NCBI GenBank assembly: GCA_025964615.1
Contig: JAOPYM010000101.1
Coordinates: 1 to 43,181 of the forward strand
Reading direction: 5' to 3'
Origin: Actinomycetes bacterium
GTDB taxonomy: Bacteria; Actinomycetota; Actinomycetes; Streptosporangiales; Streptosporangiaceae
Length of the DNA: 43,181 nucleotides
In this document: in pieces, positions 7,408 through 14,640 of the stretch
How positions within the stretch are numbered: the stretch's first letter is position 1
Layout: each line of letters begins with the position of its first letter
The notes under the pieces: generated by a model
What the model was told of the DNA's origin: nothing
Databases searched by the model: none
The model's input: only the letters and a program-made list of their open reading frames with translations
Position numbers and translations under genes: made by a program

Positions 7408-8589
7408 GTGTCGTTGCCACCGCTGGTCGAACCCGCGGCCGAACTCACCGTCGAAGAGGTACGCCGTTACTCGCGGCACCTGATCATCCCGGACGTCGGG
7501 ATGGCCGGGCAGAAGCGCCTGAAGAACTCGCGTGTCCTCGTGGTGGGCGCCGGCGGTCTCGGCTCGCCTGCCCTGATGTACCTGGCCGCGGCGGGGGTCG
7601 GCACCCTCGGCGTGATCGACTTCGACGTCGTCGACGAGTCCAACCTGCAGCGCCAGATCATCCACCGGCAGTCCACGCTGGGCCTGCCCAAGGCCGAGTC
7701 GGCCGCCGCGACCGTACGGGAGATCAACCCGCTGGTCGACGTGGTGGTGCACAACACGGCGCTCGACAACGACAACGTCATGGAGATCTTCTCCCAGTAC
7801 GACCTGATCGTCGACGGCACCGACAACTTCGCCACCCGCTACATGGTCAACGACGCGGCGGTGCTGCTCGGCAAGCCCTACGTATGGGGCTCGATCTACC
7901 GGTTCGACGGGCAGGCGTCGGTGTTCTGGTCCGAGCACGGGCCGTGCTACCGGTGCCTCTACCCGGAGCCGCCGCCCCCCGGCATGGTGCCGTCCTGCGC
8001 CGAGGGCGGGGTCCTCGGCGTGCTGTGCGCCTCCATCGGGTCGATCCAGGTCAACGAGGCGATCAAGCTGCTGACCGGCATCGGCGAGCCGCTGGTCGGC
8101 AAGCTGATGGTCTACGACGCCCTGGAGATGTCGTACCGCAAGCTCACCGTCCGCAAGGACCCGGAGTGCCCGCTCTGCGGCAAGAACCCGACGATCACCT
8201 CGCTTCTCGAAGATTACGAGGCGTTCTGCGGCGCGGTCTCCGAGGAGGCCTCCGCCGCGGTCGCCGGTTCCACGATCACCGCGCGTGAGCTCAAGGACAT
8301 GCAGGACCGGGGCGAGGACATCTTCCTGGTCGACGTCCGGGAGATCAACGAGTACGAGATCGTCTCGATTCCGGGTGCGACGCTGATCCCCAAGGGCGAG
8401 TTCCTCAACGGCTCGGCCCTGGAGCGGCTGCCGCAGGACAAGAAGATCGTCCTGCACTGCAAGTCGGGTGTCCGGTCGGCCGAGGCCCTCGCAGTGGTGA
8501 AGGCGGCGGGCTTCTCCGACGCCGTCCACCTCGGAGGCGGAGTCCTCGCCTGGGTCAACCAGATCGACCCCACACTCCCCAGCTACTAA
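7408..8589 (+). CDS. moeZ: Adenylyltransferase/sulfurtransferase MoeZ (ThiF/E1-like plus rhodanese domain)
   Basis: Activates small sulfur-carrier proteins by C-terminal adenylation and then transfers sulfur, serving molybdopterin, thiamine or other thio-cofactor pathways. The 393-residue protein has an N-terminal E1-like domain with GAGGLGSP (residues 47-54), the DFDVVDESNLQRQ metal/ATP segment, the catalytic-region Cys in VPSCAEGGVLG, and two zinc CxxC pairs (CYRC near 180, CPLC near 254). The C-terminal rhodanese domain has its active-site loop CKSGVR near residue 351. The fusion of both domains and the length are those of actinobacterial MoeZ. The GTG at 7408 has GGAGAG five bases upstream. 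A strong terminator follows. Confidence 0.95.
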   Translation: MSLPPLVEPAAELTVEEVRRYSRHLIIPDVGMAGQKRLKNSRVLVVGAGGLGSPALMYLAAAGVGTLGVIDFDVVDESNLQRQIIHRQSTLGLPKAESAAATVREINPLVDVVVHNTALDNDNVMEIFSQYDLIVDGTDNFATRYMVNDAAVLLGKPYVWGSIYRFDGQASVFWSEHGPCYRCLYPEPPPPGMVPSCAEGGVLGVLCASIGSIQVNEAIKLLTGIGEPLVGKLMVYDALEMSYRKLTVRKDPECPLCGKNPTITSLLEDYEAFCGAVSEEASAAVAGSTITARELKDMQDRGEDIFLVDVREINEYEIVSIPGATLIPKGEFLNGSALERLPQDKKIVLHCKSGVRSAEALAVVKAAGFSDAVHLGGGVLAWVNQIDPTLPSY

Positions 8590-8604
8590 CCCCTATCCCG
8601 ATGG

Positions 8605-8633
8605 AAAGGCCCCGGTTACCCCGGGGCCTTTTT
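8605..8633. terminator. Rho-independent terminator between moeZ and the convergent TetR gene
   Basis: AAAGGCCCCGG (8605-8615) pairs with CCGGGGCCTTT (8621-8631), with loop TTACC and a T run. Symmetric A and T flanks allow use from both strands. It abuts the stop codon of the minus-strand TetR gene. Confidence 0.9.
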
Positions 8634-9331
8634 CAATGGAGACCGAGGCGGTCGGCGAGGTCCATCAGGAGGAGGTGGAACATGGGGGAGGAGTCGTCGA
8701 GGGCGAAGCCCATCTGACCGAAGACCTCCAGGGTGACGAAGCCCTGCAGGCGGATCCAGCAGCTCAGGAAGACGACCATGGCCCCGATGGGCAGGTCGGG
8801 GCTACCGACCTCTCCCCGGTAGCGCTCCATCTGGACCGTCAGGGCGGGCTCGATGTCGGCGTCGGCCAGTACCGGGAACGGTTTGCTCTTCCAGAGCTCC
8901 AGGAACAGCTCGACGAACGTTCGCCCGAAGCGCTGACCGCACTCATCGGTGAAGTCCAGCGTCTCCCCGCGCACTATCGGGGTACCGAAGACCAGGGTGT
9001 ACTCCCGCTGGTGGGTGAGCGCCCAGTCCCGGAACGCGAAGGAGGCGTGCATGAACCGCTCCTTCAGATCGCCGGAAGGCGTCTGCCGGATCGCCGCCTG
9101 GACCTCGTCGGTGAGCTCGTTGAACAGGTCCCCCACCACATGCCGCAGCAACTCCTGGTGACTGCCGAAGTACCGGTAGAGGGCGGGTGCCGTCATCCCC
9201 ATCCGGCGGGCGATCGCGCGCAGCGTCACCGCGTCCGGGCCCTCCTTGACCAGGATCAGCCGCGCGGTCGCTGTGATCTCGCGCACAGTGGCGGCGCGCG
9301 TCCGATCCCGTCGCGTCCCGGTCTCCGTCAT
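8633..9331 (-). CDS. TetR family regulator with WHG-type C-terminal domain, likely controller of the MMPL exporter
   Basis: Repressor-type protein of 232 residues. The helix-turn-helix spans LILVKEGPDAVTLRAIARRM and GMTAPALYRYFGSHQELL. The C-terminal portion (FRDWALTHQREYTLVFGTPI) matches the domain common in actinobacterial TetR proteins of this subclass. The start MTETGTRRDR at 9331 places the helix-turn-helix at a normal distance. An upstream in-frame extension to 9388 is unlike family members. It is divergent from the MMPL transporter gene, and the gap holds a repeated 12-mer likely to be its operator. Control of that exporter is inference from position; the inducer is unknown. Confidence 0.9.
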   Translation of the reverse strand: MTETGTRRDRTRAATVREITATARLILVKEGPDAVTLRAIARRMGMTAPALYRYFGSHQELLRHVVGDLFNELTDEVQAAIRQTPSGDLKERFMHASFAFRDWALTHQREYTLVFGTPIVRGETLDFTDECGQRFGRTFVELFLELWKSKPFPVLADADIEPALTVQMERYRGEVGSPDLPIGAMVVFLSCWIRLQGFVTLEVFGQMGFALDDSSPMFHLLLMDLADRLGLH

Positions 9332-9417
9332 GACCTGCCATCCCTCCTCGGCTCCGCCGAATCTCCCCGCATGATGTCGGAAGAACACCCTTGACGGAAG
9401 TGAATCTCGTATGCAAC

Positions 9418-9446
9418 GTTAACACCGTTAGCAAGTTAACACCGTT
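9418..9446. promoter_or_regulatory. Tandem 12-bp operator-like repeats between tetR and the MMPL gene
   Basis: GTTAACACCGTT occurs twice (9418-9429 and 9435-9446), period 17 bp, in the divergent gap. Each unit contains the palindrome GTTAAC, so the pair also reads as TTAAC-N11-GTTAA. The AT-rich composition and position suit binding by the adjacent TetR protein. Confidence 0.55.
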
Positions 9447-9488
9447 CATTATCGTGACGGTGCGTAGCGAGACAGCGGGGAGAGAGCG

Positions 9489-11630
9489 ATGTTCGAGGCA
9501 TGGGGCCGCCTGATGTACCGGCGGCGGTGGCCGGTACTCGCCGCGGCGTTCGCCGCGCTCGTGTTCGCGGCCGTATGGGGGACGGGCGTGTTCGGCGCGC
9601 TCACCTCGACCAACGGGTTCACCGTGCCGGGCAGCGACAGCCAGAAGGCCGTCGAGATCGCGCAGCGCGACCTCGGCAGGTCCGAGGCCGATGTGGTGCT
9701 GGTGTACCGCTCCCTGTCCGGTGCGGGCGTGGACGACCCGGCGTTCAAGGCGGCCGTCACCGGCTCGCTGGGCGCGCTGCCGAAGGAGCGGGTGTCGGCC
9801 ACTACCTCGTACTGGTCCACCTCCTCACCACAGTTCGTCAGCCGCGACCACAAGGCGACCTACGCGGTGCTCCAGCTCGCGGGCCAGGATGACGCGGCGC
9901 GGTTGAAGTCGTACGACGCGATCAAGGGCTCGCTGCACGCGCCCGGGCTCAGCACCCAGATCGGCGGGGGCGTCCCGACCGGCGAGACGATCAACGACCG
10001 GGTCACGGCCGACATCGGCAAGGCCGACGCCATCTCCTTCCCGGTGCTGACGGTCCTGCTGATCCTCATCCTCGGCGGAGTGGTCGCGGCGAGCCTGCCG
10101 CTGGCCATCGGGGGCGTGGCCATCCTCGGCGCCTTCACCGCGCTCCGGCTGCTCACCTACGGCACCGATGTGTCGATCTTCGCGATCAACATCGCGATCT
10201 TCATGGGCCTGGGGCTCGCCATCGACTACGGGCTGATCATGGTGAACCGGTTCCGTGAGGAACTGGACCGCAGCGGCGATATCGAGCAGGCGGTCGGCCG
10301 GACGCTGGCCACCGCCGGCCGTACCGTGGCGATCTCCGGTGTCACGGTCGCCGTCTCGCTGGCCGGGCTGCTGCTGTTCCCCATGCTGTTCCTGCGCTCC
10401 ATGGGCTTCGGCGGGATCGCGGTCGTGCTGGTGGACATGGTCGCCGCGCTCACCATGCTCCCCGCGCTGCTCGCAGTCCTCGGGCCCCGGGTGAACAAGT
10501 GGTCGATCCGGCGGCGCCGGGTGCCCGTCGAGGGCCAGGGCGCCTGGTTCCGGCTCGCGCACAGCGTCATGCGCCGCCCGGTGGCGTACGTGGTGGGTAC
10601 GGTCGTGCTGCTGCTCGCCCTCGGGGTGCCGTTCCTGCACATCACCTGGGGCGGGGTGGACGCCAAGGTGCTGCCCGTGAACGCGGGGCCCAGGGTCGCC
10701 GCCGAGGCGCTGGACCGCGACTTCACCCGCAACGCCACCAGTCCCATCCAGGTCGTCGTGACCGGCCGGTCCGGGGATCTCACCTCCTATGTCGAGCGGC
10801 TGAGGCAGGTGCCGGGGGTCACCGGCGCGGCCGTCACCGGCTCCCATGGCCCGACCACGCAGGTCTCGCTGCGGTACCAGGGGGAGGCCCTGTCGGTCCA
10901 GGCCAGGCAGACCGTCGACCGGGTACGGGCCGTACCCCCGCCGGCCGGGACCATCGCGTACACCGGGGGTCAGACCGCCGAGATGGCCGACCAGCTGAAC
11001 TCCCTCGGCAGCACGCTGCCCTGGCTCGCGCTGGTCGTCGGGGCCGCGACCTTCGTCCTGCTGTTCCTCGCGTTCGGGTCGGTGGTGCTGCCGTTCAAGG
11101 CGATGGCGATGAACGCACTGTCGCTGTCGGCCATGTTCGGGGCGATGGTCTGGATCTTCCAGGACGGGCACCTGTCCGGGCTGCTCGACTTCACCGCGAC
11201 CGGGTCGATCGCGCCCGCGATGCCGATCCTCATGCTGGCGATGGTGTTCGGGCTCTCGATGGACTACGAGGTGTTCTTGCTGTCGCGGGTGCGGGAGCGG
11301 TACGACGTCACCGGTGACAACACCACCGCTGTCGCTGAGGGCCTGCAGCGCACCGGGGGCGTGATCACCAGCGCGGCGCTGCTGCTGATCGTGGTCATCG
11401 GGGCGTTCTCGACCTCGGGGATCACGTTCATCAAGATGACCGGGGTCGGGATGGTCATCGCGATCGCGGTGGACGCCACGATCGTTCGGGCGCTCCTTGT
11501 CCCCGCCACCATGCGCCTGCTGGGCCGCGCCAACTGGTGGGCACCCGGCCCGCTCGGCCGCCTCTACTCCCGCTTCGGCATCCGCGAGGAGAACACCCAG
11601 GTCCCCGAACCCATCCCCGCGGCTCGTTGA
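9489..11630 (+). CDS. MMPL family RND-type transporter
   Basis: Proton-driven inner-membrane exporter of 713 residues, of the family that exports lipids, pigments or drugs in actinobacteria. It has the expected twofold repeat: one N-terminal membrane helix (about 15-34), a soluble loop, a bundle of five helices, then the same again. The Asp-Tyr proton-relay pairs are present in both halves: GLAIDYGLIMVNRF near residue 240 and GLSMDYEVFLLSRV near 587. The ATG at 9489 has GGGGAGAG upstream. The divergent TetR gene is the probable regulator. The final codons CGT TGA lie within palindromic repeat copy 2, so the last Arg and stop come from the repeat. The substrate cannot be read from sequence. 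Confidence 0.94.
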   Translation: MFEAWGRLMYRRRWPVLAAAFAALVFAAVWGTGVFGALTSTNGFTVPGSDSQKAVEIAQRDLGRSEADVVLVYRSLSGAGVDDPAFKAAVTGSLGALPKERVSATTSYWSTSSPQFVSRDHKATYAVLQLAGQDDAARLKSYDAIKGSLHAPGLSTQIGGGVPTGETINDRVTADIGKADAISFPVLTVLLILILGGVVAASLPLAIGGVAILGAFTALRLLTYGTDVSIFAINIAIFMGLGLAIDYGLIMVNRFREELDRSGDIEQAVGRTLATAGRTVAISGVTVAVSLAGLLLFPMLFLRSMGFGGIAVVLVDMVAALTMLPALLAVLGPRVNKWSIRRRRVPVEGQGAWFRLAHSVMRRPVAYVVGTVVLLLALGVPFLHITWGGVDAKVLPVNAGPRVAAEALDRDFTRNATSPIQVVVTGRSGDLTSYVERLRQVPGVTGAAVTGSHGPTTQVSLRYQGEALSVQARQTVDRVRAVPPPAGTIAYTGGQTAEMADQLNSLGSTLPWLALVVGAATFVLLFLAFGSVVLPFKAMAMNALSLSAMFGAMVWIFQDGHLSGLLDFTATGSIAPAMPILMLAMVFGLSMDYEVFLLSRVRERYDVTGDNTTAVAEGLQRTGGVITSAALLLIVVIGAFSTSGITFIKMTGVGMVIAIAVDATIVRALLVPATMRLLGRANWWAPGPLGRLYSRFGIREENTQVPEPIPAAR

Positions 11631-11688
11631 CTCGTGGCGTTTCCCGCACCGTTTACGTGCGAGGTGCGGGAAACGCCACGAGTCAACG
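11625..11688. repeat. Palindromic intergenic repeat, copy 2 (fully symmetric)
   Basis: Best-preserved copy. A perfect 25-nt arm starting GTTGACTCGTGGCG (11626-11650) and its exact complement (11663-11687) flank a 12-nt loop. Both outer arms are the short type. The left end supplies the TGA stop of the MMPL gene at 11628-11630. No open frame, target duplication or transposase is visible. Confidence 0.93.
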
Positions 11689-11728
11689 GAGGGGGTGGCG
11701 GATATGTGGGGCGAAAGTACGCATCCGG

Positions 11729-12637
11729 ATGGACTACTCTCCGCAGGTGTCCGAAGACGACGGTTCCATGTACCCGCAGGGGCAGCAGCCGCTGGGCGGC
11801 CCCGCATATCCGGAGCCGCATGGACCGCCTTCTCCGGGTGGCGGTTACCCGCCGTCGGCGTATCCGGCCGGGCCGTGGCCCGTGCAGGGGCAGCAGCCGT
11901 GGCCTGGGTACGGCGCGCCGGGGTGGCCCGTGCAGCCCCGGCCGGACCGGCGGTGGATCGGGTCCGCGGTGGCCGGGGTGCTCGCGCTGGTCTGCCTGGT
12001 CACGGCGATCGTGTCGGGGGTACAGATCAATGGGGAACTGAAGCGCAAACCGACGGCGCTGGAACTGGACCGGGCCGCCACCATCGAACTGGCCCGGCGG
12101 TGGCAGGTCTGGAGCGCGGGCACGATCTTCCCCGCACACCTCGGATACACCCTCGACATCGGCGGCGACGAGACCGCGAGCAGGGTCGGAATCGACCCGG
12201 GCACCAGCTGTGCGAAGGGCGTCGACGTGGTCCTGAAGGACTGCCGGGCCGTCCTGCGGGCCACCTACCTCGACCAGCTCGAGGGAATGGCGATCACCGT
12301 GGGAGTCCTGGCCTTTCCCGACGACCGCAGCGCGCAGCAGGCCCAGGCGAAGCTCCCGTCCGACAGTTCGCCCGCACCCGGGCTGCGGGCACTCGGCCTC
12401 CCCGGTTCCGTGGTCGCCAGGTTCGGCGACGGCTCCCGGCAGGCCTCCGCGGTCAGCAGGCAGGGGCCGTACATCGTGATGGCCGTCATCGGGTACGCCG
12501 ACGGGCGGCCCACCACCAGTGCCAAGCAGAAGCAGACGGACCTGTACGTGATCGCGCCACAACTCGCCAATGCCGTCCTCCGCCCGCTGGCCTCCCGCGT
12601 GCAGCCTGCCTGCGGAAAGCCGGGGTGGCGGTGTTGA
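11729..12637 (+). CDS. Single-pass membrane protein, partner of the following mycosin-like protease (pair 1)
   Basis: Uncharacterised protein of 302 residues. Layout: a Pro/Gly/Gln/Tyr-rich cytoplasmic N-terminus (about residues 15-72), one membrane helix (WIGSAVAGVLALVCLVTAIV, about 76-95), then an exported domain of about 200 residues. The exported domain has four cysteines, CAKGVDVVLKDC and the terminal CGKPGWRC. Its shared features with the protein at 13849 (ELxRKPT, AATxELAxRW, IFP, CxAVLRATY) show that the two are paralogues. The stop overlaps the protease start, so coupling is likely. The start at ATG 11729 is not backed by a strong ribosome site; ATG 11768 is possible. I do not recognise a named family. 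Confidence 0.8.
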   Translation: MDYSPQVSEDDGSMYPQGQQPLGGPAYPEPHGPPSPGGGYPPSAYPAGPWPVQGQQPWPGYGAPGWPVQPRPDRRWIGSAVAGVLALVCLVTAIVSGVQINGELKRKPTALELDRAATIELARRWQVWSAGTIFPAHLGYTLDIGGDETASRVGIDPGTSCAKGVDVVLKDCRAVLRATYLDQLEGMAITVGVLAFPDDRSAQQAQAKLPSDSSPAPGLRALGLPGSVVARFGDGSRQASAVSRQGPYIVMAVIGYADGRPTTSAKQKQTDLYVIAPQLANAVLRPLASRVQPACGKPGWRC

Positions 12638-13797
12638 GGCGGCTGACCGCCGCGGTCCTGGCGACCGGGCTGGTCCTGATGCCGGCGACCTCGGCCAGTG
12701 CGGACCAGGTGCGCAGTGACGAGCAGCAGTTCCTCGACGCCCTCAACGTCCAGCAGGCGTGGAATGTGACCAAGGGCGCGGGCGCGACGGTGGCGGTACT
12801 CGACAGTGGGGTGGACGGGAGCCAGCAGGACCTGACCGGCTCGGTCACCACCGGGCCCGACTTCGCCGCCGGCGCCAACCCGGCCGGGATCGCGCCCAAG
12901 CGCCTGCACGGCACGAACATGGCGTCGATCATCGCTGGGCACGGCCACGGTTCGGGCAGCGCAGACGGGATCGTGGGGGTCGCGCCGGAGGCCAGGCTGC
13001 TGGCGGCCCGGGTGATCCTGGAGAACGACGAGCCGGGCTTCCGGATCTTCAACTCCAACGCCCGTTTCGACGACACCATCGCCAAGGGCATCCGGTGGGC
13101 GGTCGACCACGGCGCCGACGTGATCAACATGTCCCTGGGCAAGTCGTCCCCGACCAAGGACGACCGGCAGGCCGTCTCATACGCCATCTCGCACGGTGTG
13201 GTCCTGGTCGCCGCGGCAGGCAACGACGGGACCGGCAAGACGTACGCGCCGTACAGCTATCCGGCCTCCTTCCCCGGCGTGATCTCGGTCGCGGCGGTCA
13301 ATTCGTCGCACCGGCACGCCGGTTTCTCCAACCGGAACTCGGCCGTGGTGGTCTCCGCGCCCGGGGTGCAGGTCGTCGGTGCCGGCCCGAACGACACGTA
13401 CTGGGTGGGCGACGGGACCAGCCCTGCCACCGCGTTCGTGTCCGGGGTGGCGGCCCTGGTCCGGTCGAAGTACCCGAAGCTGGCCCCGCCGCTGGTCGCC
13501 CAGGCGCTGGTCGAGAGCACCGCGAACCGGCCCTCAGGGGGGTACGACGCGGGTGTCGGGTTCGGTGAGGTCGACGCGGCCGGCGCGCTGAGGGCCGCCG
13601 GGCGGCTCGCCGGCACGAAACTGTCCGGTGCCGGGCAGTCAGGCGACGTCCGTTTCACCGTCGGCGACGTACCGCCGATCCAGATCGTTTACCGCGACCG
13701 GAGCCTCATCGCGGTCTATGGCGGCGTCGGTTCCGCCACGCTGCTCCTGTTCCTCGGCAGCATCGTCTTCATCATCGCCCGGCGCCGCAGGGCATGA
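12631..13797 (+). CDS. Mycosin-like S8 (subtilisin) serine protease, membrane-anchored, active triad
   Basis: Secreted, membrane-tethered subtilisin-type protease of 388 residues. A signal peptide (cleavage after about residue 24, SASA) precedes the S8 domain. The triad is complete: Asp58 in AVLDSGVDG, His93 in RLHGTNMASIIAG, Ser264 in GDGTSPATAFVSG; the oxyanion Asn198 is in AAAGNDG. A C-terminal membrane helix (about 358-382) ends in RRRRA. This signal peptide/S8/helix plan is that of mycosins (MycP) of type VII secretion. No eccB, eccC, eccD or WXG100 gene is present, so an ESX link is unproven. The GTG start at 12631 overlaps the preceding stop. Confidence 0.9.
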   Translation: MLRRLTAAVLATGLVLMPATSASADQVRSDEQQFLDALNVQQAWNVTKGAGATVAVLDSGVDGSQQDLTGSVTTGPDFAAGANPAGIAPKRLHGTNMASIIAGHGHGSGSADGIVGVAPEARLLAARVILENDEPGFRIFNSNARFDDTIAKGIRWAVDHGADVINMSLGKSSPTKDDRQAVSYAISHGVVLVAAAGNDGTGKTYAPYSYPASFPGVISVAAVNSSHRHAGFSNRNSAVVVSAPGVQVVGAGPNDTYWVGDGTSPATAFVSGVAALVRSKYPKLAPPLVAQALVESTANRPSGGYDAGVGFGEVDAAGALRAAGRLAGTKLSGAGQSGDVRFTVGDVPPIQIVYRDRSLIAVYGGVGSATLLLFLGSIVFIIARRRRA

Positions 13798-13804
13798 TGG
13801 GAAA

Positions 13805-13840
13805 TTGATTGTCAAAAATGACATAAATAGGGCCTAAAGT
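13805..13840 (+). promoter_or_regulatory. AT-rich promoter/operator region of pair 2
   Basis: The 51-bp gap after the first protease is strikingly AT-rich. It holds an inverted repeat TGTCA-AAAA-TGACA (13810-13823) and a -10-like TAAAGT (13835-13840) eight bases before the GTG start at 13849. A TTGTCA at 13809 lies 20 bp from the -10, longer than ideal. Separate, near-leaderless transcription of pair 2 is plausible. Confidence 0.4.
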
Positions 13841-13848
13841 GTCGCCTC

Positions 13849-14640
13849 GTGCCAGAAACCACAGAAGGTGACGAGGAGCCCGAGGCTCCCAACGAAATTC
13901 CCCCCGATGCCGATGCCGACGCGGGGTCTCGGCGCCGCAGTCGCCGGCGTTGGGGGCTGCCACTCGGCGTGGTACTGACCGGCGCGCTCGCCGTTGGAGG
14001 TCTCGGTGGGGGTGGATTCGCCCTCAGCCAGGAGCTGACCCGAAAGCCGACCCAGGCCGAGATCAGTGTGGCCGCTACGAAGGAGCTGGCCCAGCGCTGG
14101 CGGACCCGTACCGCTGCCGAGATCTTCCCGCAGACCGTTTCGTACTCTACGGACCAGTCGGCCCACCGGATCGGCATCGCACCCATGGCGACCTGCGCCG
14201 AGGCGCTCGATCCCCGGATCGCTCAGGTACTGATCAAGAGTGGGTGTTCGGCGGTGCTCCGCGCCACCTATGCGGACGCCACCGGAACCGTGGTCGGCAC
14301 GATCGGAATGGCCGTCCTCCCCGACTACCACGCGGCTGACGCGGCCCACCTCGAGATCAACACCTCCACCGAACAGTTCGGAGTCCGGGCGGTCGGTTTC
14401 CCGGGCACCGCCGCGGCGAAGTTCGGCGACGCGCAGCGGCAGCACTGGGCCATGGCCTTCAACGAGGAGTCCTACGTGTACTTCGTGACGGTCGGCTGGG
14501 TGGACGGGCGCGCCACGCTCCCCGTCGCCCAGCAGGTGCCGGAACCCTCCTACTTCTTCGCGCTCGGCCTGTTGGTCAAGCTGGAGACGGGCTTCGTGCT
14601 CAACAGCGATGCCTGCAGGTCGAAGGGGATCCGATGCTGA
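13849..14640 (+). CDS. Single-pass membrane protein, partner of the following S8 pseudoprotease (pair 2)
   Basis: Uncharacterised protein of 263 residues, paralogue of the 11729 gene product. It has an acidic, Arg-ending cytoplasmic N-terminus (about 1-34), one membrane helix (about 36-58), and an exported domain. The exported domain keeps the same landmarks (ELTRKPT, AATKELAQRW, EIFP, CSAVLRATY, GxAVLPD) and four matching cysteines, including CRSKGIRC at the end. The long Pro/Gly-rich head of the pair-1 protein is absent. The GTG at 13849 is the likely start. The stop overlaps the next start in ATGCTGA, so the pair is translationally coupled. Confidence 0.8.
   Translation: MPETTEGDEEPEAPNEIPPDADADAGSRRRSRRRWGLPLGVVLTGALAVGGLGGGGFALSQELTRKPTQAEISVAATKELAQRWRTRTAAEIFPQTVSYSTDQSAHRIGIAPMATCAEALDPRIAQVLIKSGCSAVLRATYADATGTVVGTIGMAVLPDYHAADAAHLEINTSTEQFGVRAVGFPGTAAAKFGDAQRQHWAMAFNEESYVYFVTVGWVDGRATLPVAQQVPEPSYFFALGLLVKLETGFVLNSDACRSKGIRC

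Noticed and set aside
11625-11688. Palindromic repeats as plain Rho-independent terminators
   Set aside because: They lack T runs, two copies lie next to a separate genuine terminator, and they share sequence far beyond what a hairpin needs.
11497-12630. Protease gene read as starting at 11497
   Set aside because: The extra sequence overlaps the MMPL end, the repeat and the partner gene in another frame; the signal peptide begins at 12631.
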